64,000 bases of DNA from Desulfovibrio sp. (GTDB lineage: Bacteria > Desulfobacterota > Desulfovibrionia > Desulfovibrionales > Desulfovibrionaceae): NCBI GenBank assembly GCA_030145055.1, contig JAQYWK010000001.1, positions 868,001-932,000 of the forward strand, written 5' to 3'. Positions 60,606-64,000 of the stretch are shown here, piece after piece. How positions within the stretch are numbered: position 1 is the first letter of the stretch; each line of letters starts with the position of its first letter. A program made the translations under genes and the position numbers. Below the pieces are notes generated by a model. The model was not told the DNA's origin and did not search any database. It saw nothing but the letters and a program-made list of their open reading frames with translations.

Positions 60606-61940
60606 TTATGCGCCCTTTCCTTCGCAGCGGGCTATTGTCCTGCGCAAGGTATCTTTGGATATGCCGAGTTCTCGGCATGTGGCCATTTTTTTACCATTAT
60701 TTCTTTCAAGAGCGCGGCTAATTGCTACACATTTTATTTCTTCCAGAGTCATCGGATGATCTTCGGAAGATTGAGTATGCTGACTATGGGGCTGCAAGTA
60801 TTCCGGAAGATGTTCAATTTGAATAAATCCGGACGGGCACAGAATAAATGCAAATTCGAGGATGTTCTCCAGTTCCCGCACATTGCCCGGGAAGGGATGG
60901 CGCATTAGGATTTGGATTGTATCTTCGGAAAGACCATCAATGTTTTTACCCTGCAAGATGTTAAATCTACTTATGAAGTGATTAATTAACAGAGGAATGT
61001 CTTCAGGGCGTTCTTTAAGAGATGGAAGGTTGAGCGTAACCACATTCAGTCTGTAAAACAGGTCCTGACGGAAAACTCCGTTCTCTACAAGCTCAGCAAG
61101 GTTACGGTTGGTTGCTGCAACGATTCTAACGTTTGCTTTCACGCTTGCAACTGCACCAAGAGGCTCGAAAGTTTTTTCTTGTAATACTCTCAGGAGTTTA
61201 ACCTGAAGCTTGGCGGGCATATCGCCGATTTCATCGAGAAAAATTGTTCCGCTAGCGGCGAGTTCGAAACGGCCCGGCTTATCTTTGCGTGCATCGGTAA
61301 ATGCTCCGGCCTTATATCCGAAAAGTTCTGATTCGAGGAGATTATCCGGCAAAGCACCGCAGTTTACTGCTACGAAGGGGCTGTGTTTGCGGTCACTAAG
61401 GTTGTGGATCGCGCGGGCGAAAAGTTCTTTACCTGTGCCTGATTCGCCCAAGAGTAGAACGGTGGCTTCGCTCTTACTTACTTGCGGCATGATTGAGAAT
61501 ACTTTGGCGAGAGGCTTACTTTTGCCGATGATGTCTTCAAATCTCCATGATTCGAGCACTTCACGGCGCATGATTTGAATGTCGGTTAGATCTCGAAAGC
61601 TTTCGACTCCACCGATAATGTTGCCATCAGCATCTACGAGAGGGGCTGCGCTGATAGATACTGGTACTTTTTCGCCATCGGCATGGATGAAAAAAATTGA
61701 TTTGTTGCTGATGCGGTCATTGTGTTTCATGCAAGAGCGTAACGCGCAGTTTCCATCGCACAGGCTGGAGTGGAATACTTCCCAACACTTTGAGCCGACG
61801 GCAGCCTCTCCGGGAATTCCCGTTATTCGGCTGGCAGCTTCATTGAAGAAAGTAATGTTCCAGTCTTTGTCTACTGTGAAGACTCCGTCCGCAAGTGAGT
61901 CCAGTACAGCAGAACAGGGGAGGTTACTGGGAAATTTCAT
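60606..61940 (-). CDS. Sigma54-dependent activator with PAS domain (DVU2106-like)
   Basis: A 444-residue enhancer-binding protein. PAS domain (residues 9-125) with a cysteine-rich strand CWEVFHSSLCDGNCALRSC, then AAA+ ATPase: LLLGESGTGKELFARAIH (Walker A), GTIFLDEIGD (Walker B), and GAFTDA in place of the usual GAFTGA loop, and a Fis-type HTH at the C-terminus (CRELGISKDTLRRTIARC). In D. vulgaris the homologue DVU2106 drives both orp operons. Here it lies between hypBA and orp1. Confidence 0.92.
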   Translation of the reverse strand: MKFPSNLPCSAVLDSLADGVFTVDKDWNITFFNEAASRITGIPGEAAVGSKCWEVFHSSLCDGNCALRSCMKHNDRISNKSIFFIHADGEKVPVSISAAPLVDADGNIIGGVESFRDLTDIQIMRREVLESWRFEDIIGKSKPLAKVFSIMPQVSKSEATVLLLGESGTGKELFARAIHNLSDRKHSPFVAVNCGALPDNLLESELFGYKAGAFTDARKDKPGRFELAASGTIFLDEIGDMPAKLQVKLLRVLQEKTFEPLGAVASVKANVRIVAATNRNLAELVENGVFRQDLFYRLNVVTLNLPSLKERPEDIPLLINHFISRFNILQGKNIDGLSEDTIQILMRHPFPGNVRELENILEFAFILCPSGFIQIEHLPEYLQPHSQHTQSSEDHPMTLEEIKCVAISRALERNNGKKMATCRELGISKDTLRRTIARCEGKGA

Positions 61941-61980
61941 TTTCCGCTCCGCATGTTTCCAATTGTTTTGATCTAAATAA

Positions 61981-62016
61981 TGCGCCCCTATCGATTTGTC
62001 ATCTTCAAGGGGCGCA
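61981..62016 (-). terminator. Hairpin after hypB / in activator leader
   Basis: TGCGCCCCT and AGGGGCGCA arms with an 18-base loop, no strong T run. It lies 42-77 bases after the hypB stop and 41 bases upstream of the activator start. Confidence 0.55.
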
Positions 62017-62057
62017 GGGGTAGCTTTATTTAGCTTATTTGAGATCAGCTTTTTAAT

Positions 62058-62714
62058 TTAAGCTTTTGTAGCTCTAGCTTCTCTCAGCCACTGGTACCAA
62101 CCTTCAAGCCCTTCGCGTGAGCGGCAGGAAAGCGGGAATATTTTAATGTCGCTATTCAGTTTGCTAGCGTGCTTTTTAGCTTTTTCCATGTCAAAATCAA
62201 CATAAGGAAGAAGGTCAATTTTGTTCAGGATCATTACAGAAGAAATGTGGAACATGAGGGGGTATTTTTCTGGTTTGTCGTCACCCTCAGTTACAGTCAA
62301 AAGAGCAATTTTGTGATGCTCACCTACATTGAATTCGGCAGGACAAACTAAGTTTCCTACGTTTTCAACGAAAAGTATATCAAGCCCTTCAGTATCAATA
62401 AGGCTCAGAGCTTCTTTAACTTGATTTGAGTTAAGGTGGCATCCGCCTTCGGTGTTGATCTGGACTGCCTGCGCACCCGTTGCAGCGACGCGGCGTGCGT
62501 CATTGTCTGTCTGCAGGTCACCTTCGATAACAGCCATCTTGAACTCACCTTTAAGATCAGTGAGTGTTTTTTCCAAGAGACTGGTCTTACCTGATCCTGG
62601 AGAACTCATAAGGTTGAGGCAAAGAATGTTGTTATCTGTAAAAAATTTGTTTAGTTCGTCAGCAATTCTGTCATTTGCTTCTAAGATATTCCGAATGATA
62701 GGCACTTCACCCAT
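62058..62714 (-). CDS. hypB: Hydrogenase nickel incorporation GTPase HypB
   Basis: A 218-residue GTPase. P-loop LMSSPGSGKTSLLEKTL, VIEGDLQTDNDARRVAATG, the conserved NTEGGCHLN with zinc/nickel-binding Cys-His, and FVENVGNLVCP; NKIDLLPY is the G4 motif. No histidine-rich N-terminal stretch. It works with HypA to insert nickel into NiFe hydrogenases. It follows hypA by 20 bp. Confidence 0.95.
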   Translation of the reverse strand: MGEVPIIRNILEANDRIADELNKFFTDNNILCLNLMSSPGSGKTSLLEKTLTDLKGEFKMAVIEGDLQTDNDARRVAATGAQAVQINTEGGCHLNSNQVKEALSLIDTEGLDILFVENVGNLVCPAEFNVGEHHKIALLTVTEGDDKPEKYPLMFHISSVMILNKIDLLPYVDFDMEKAKKHASKLNSDIKIFPLSCRSREGLEGWYQWLREARATKA

Positions 62715-62734
62715 TTTGATCTCCTTATTTAGTC

Positions 62735-63082
62735 TTAATCAATCTCTATGCCTTCGATGTGCAGTTCCTTCCCTTGAAGGACTTTGTGGCCTATTTCTAG
62801 ACCGCAATCGGGGCATGGCATGTAAAGTTTATCTTCGGGGATGAACTCTTTCGAGCACCCACCGCAACTTACTTTTATTGGTATTTCATTAACAACGAGA
62901 ATCGATCCTTCAAGCGGAGTTTCCAGTGTAATGGCTTCCCATCCGAAGGTCAGAGCGTCTGATACGATTCCAGCGAGGGCTCCGTTAGCAATTGTAACTT
63001 TTTTAAGCTTTGCATCAGGGTGTTTCCTCAATTCCTCTTCCACTATGGCAAGTATACTTTGAGCTATTGACATTTCATGCAT
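62735..63082 (-). CDS. hypA: Hydrogenase/urease nickel incorporation protein HypA
   Basis: A 115-residue protein with the nickel-binding MHEMSIAQS start (His2) and a zinc site formed by CGGC and CPDC. It delivers nickel with HypB. No hydrogenase gene is in the window. Confidence 0.95.
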   Translation of the reverse strand: MHEMSIAQSILAIVEEELRKHPDAKLKKVTIANGALAGIVSDALTFGWEAITLETPLEGSILVVNEIPIKVSCGGCSKEFIPEDKLYMPCPDCGLEIGHKVLQGKELHIEGIEID

Positions 63083-63241
63083 GAATTTGGACTACCTCAA
63101 AAAAGTAACAGGGGCAAGATACTTCCTGTCATAACCCTTGCGTAAGTGGTGGGAGTGTTTTATCGACCATTAGTGCGGCGCAAAAGTTGAGCCATAAAAA
63201 TTTTACGAAACCGGGCTTCCCGGACTCTGGAGGACTTATAG

Positions 63242-63898
63242 ATGTATGTAGGACTGAAAATGCTTAAGGATTTTGTTACGGTAACTCCTGAAACTTTAGT
63301 GAAGGATGCGGACAAACTTCTAGAAGATAATCAGTTGTGGATGCTTCTTGTCAAAGAAGGTGAAGAACTTGTAGGTTATGTCACTAAAGAGGATGTCCGA
63401 GCAGCTTTACCTTCAATTATTACTTCTCTTGAGAAGCATGAATTGAACTATTTACTTGATAAAATCACTGTTAAAGATGTGGTTCGTAAAACTATAACAA
63501 CAATTCCTCCTGAAACAGACATAGAAGCTGCCGCAGATCTTATGTTTGAGATGAATCTTTCCGGTCTCGCTGTTGTCGACGAAAATGAAAAACTTATTGG
63601 CTATATCAACCGTAATAAGATGCTCGAAGTTCTTGTGGAAGAAATGGGCCTTAAGCATGGTGGATCGCGGATAGTTGTCGAAGCGGAAGAGCGGACAGGG
63701 GTTCTTTATGAACTTGCTGGAATTATTTCAAACATGAAATACAGTATTATCAGTACTGGTCTTTTTTATCATAAAAGTCGCAGAATGGTCGTGGTACGCA
63801 TAGATACTGAAGATCCTGCACCCGTCATTAGCGCTTTAAAAGAGCGCGGGCATAAGGTTGTCGGTCCTTCCGACTTCATGAGCGAGTGGAAAGTTTAA
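63242..63898 (+). CDS. CBS-pair and ACT-domain protein (AcuB-like)
   Basis: A 218-residue protein. Two CBS repeats fill residues 1-135 (VTVTPETLVKDADKLLEDNQLWMLLV; TTIPPETDIEAAADLMFEMNLSGLAVVDENEKLIGYI), followed by an ACT-like domain from about 145 (RIVVEAEERTGVLYELAGIISNMKYSIISTGLF). CBS pairs bind adenine nucleotides and ACT domains bind amino acids, so it is probably a sensor or regulatory partner. A GGAGG ribosome site precedes the ATG. Confidence 0.85.
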   Translation: MYVGLKMLKDFVTVTPETLVKDADKLLEDNQLWMLLVKEGEELVGYVTKEDVRAALPSIITSLEKHELNYLLDKITVKDVVRKTITTIPPETDIEAAADLMFEMNLSGLAVVDENEKLIGYINRNKMLEVLVEEMGLKHGGSRIVVEAEERTGVLYELAGIISNMKYSIISTGLFYHKSRRMVVVRIDTEDPAPVISALKERGHKVVGPSDFMSEWKV

Positions 63899-63922
63899 TT
63901 TAATCTTATTTATAAGACACAG

Positions 63923-63957
63923 AAAAGGCCGTTTCAATTAAGAAACGGCCTTTTTTT
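63923..63957 (+). terminator. Strong intrinsic terminator after CBS-ACT gene
   Basis: AAAAGGCCGTTTC and GAAACGGCCTTTTTTT, a canonical GC-rich stem with T tract. The last 43 bases of the window hold nothing I can support. Confidence 0.92.
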
Positions 63958-64000
63958 ATTTGGGTCTACGACCCTGAAAACCTTTATTGCGACTGATTAG

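Noticed and set aside
1-64000. CRISPR arrays, tRNA or rRNA genes, insertion sequences
   Set aside because: No regular direct repeats with spacers, no recognisable tRNA or rRNA sequence and no transposase frame were seen.

Overview
The window looks like a chromosome segment from a Desulfovibrionaceae-type sulfate reducer (Desulfovibrio or Maridesulfovibrio-like Deltaproteobacteria). The main evidence is a complete flxABCD-hdrABC operon, an orp1-type operon (NifX-like protein, orange protein ORP, MrpORP) with a sigma54 activator, a haem-binding chemoreceptor beside a tetrahaem c-type cytochrome, HypAB, and Gram-negative envelope genes (HldD, LptD). No rRNA, tRNA, CRISPR array or insertion sequence was seen.

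Region 1 (1-25.0 kb) is a surface-glycan or flagellin-glycosylation locus built as two facing gene convoys that meet with only 3 bp between them at 8750/8754. The plus convoy holds a SIS-domain isomerase (cut by the window edge), two paralogous radical SAM/SPASM enzymes, a HAD phosphatase, an APH-like kinase, a split transketolase pair, a TylF-like methyltransferase and a B12-binding radical SAM enzyme. The minus convoy starts with a CDP-glycerol-transferase-like protein and a nucleotidyltransferase. It carries pseudaminic acid genes pseF, pseG, pseC and pseB, a second split transketolase pair, an SDR, two methyltransferases (one fused to a nucleotidyltransferase-like domain), an ATP-grasp ligase, a GH57-like protein, a sialidase-like BNR protein and a TIGR04372-like glycosyltransferase. 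PseH and PseI are not in the window. The combination suggests an unusual sugar or decorated nonulosonate.

Region 2 (25-34.7 kb) is a mixed stretch: a PACE efflux protein, an NCS2 permease with an RsbW-like C-terminal domain, a DUF697/YcjF-like membrane protein, an EamA transporter, YchF, a two-gene module (unknown protein plus XRE-ImmA/IrrE), a BaiN/HI0933-like flavoprotein and a single-domain response regulator.

Region 3 (34.7-48 kb) is energy metabolism and redox sensing: flxA-D/hdrA-C (electron bifurcation linked to NADH), then a divergent operon of a secreted tetrahaem cytochrome and a haem-c chemoreceptor. A VWA-OmpA envelope protein with a downstream secreted protein and a cysteine desulfidase/serine dehydratase-like protein follow.

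Region 4 (48-64 kb) holds envelope and housekeeping genes (hldD, lptD, mutL, alr), an orphan periplasmic binding lipoprotein, an iron-sulfur flavoprotein, an SDR, the orp1 operon with a sigma54 promoter and its activator, hypBA, and a CBS-ACT protein. Many genes are separated by clear intrinsic terminators, whose positions are listed. Start codons were moved from the longest reading frame where a ribosome site or a neighbour overlap argued for it. No database search or computation was possible.
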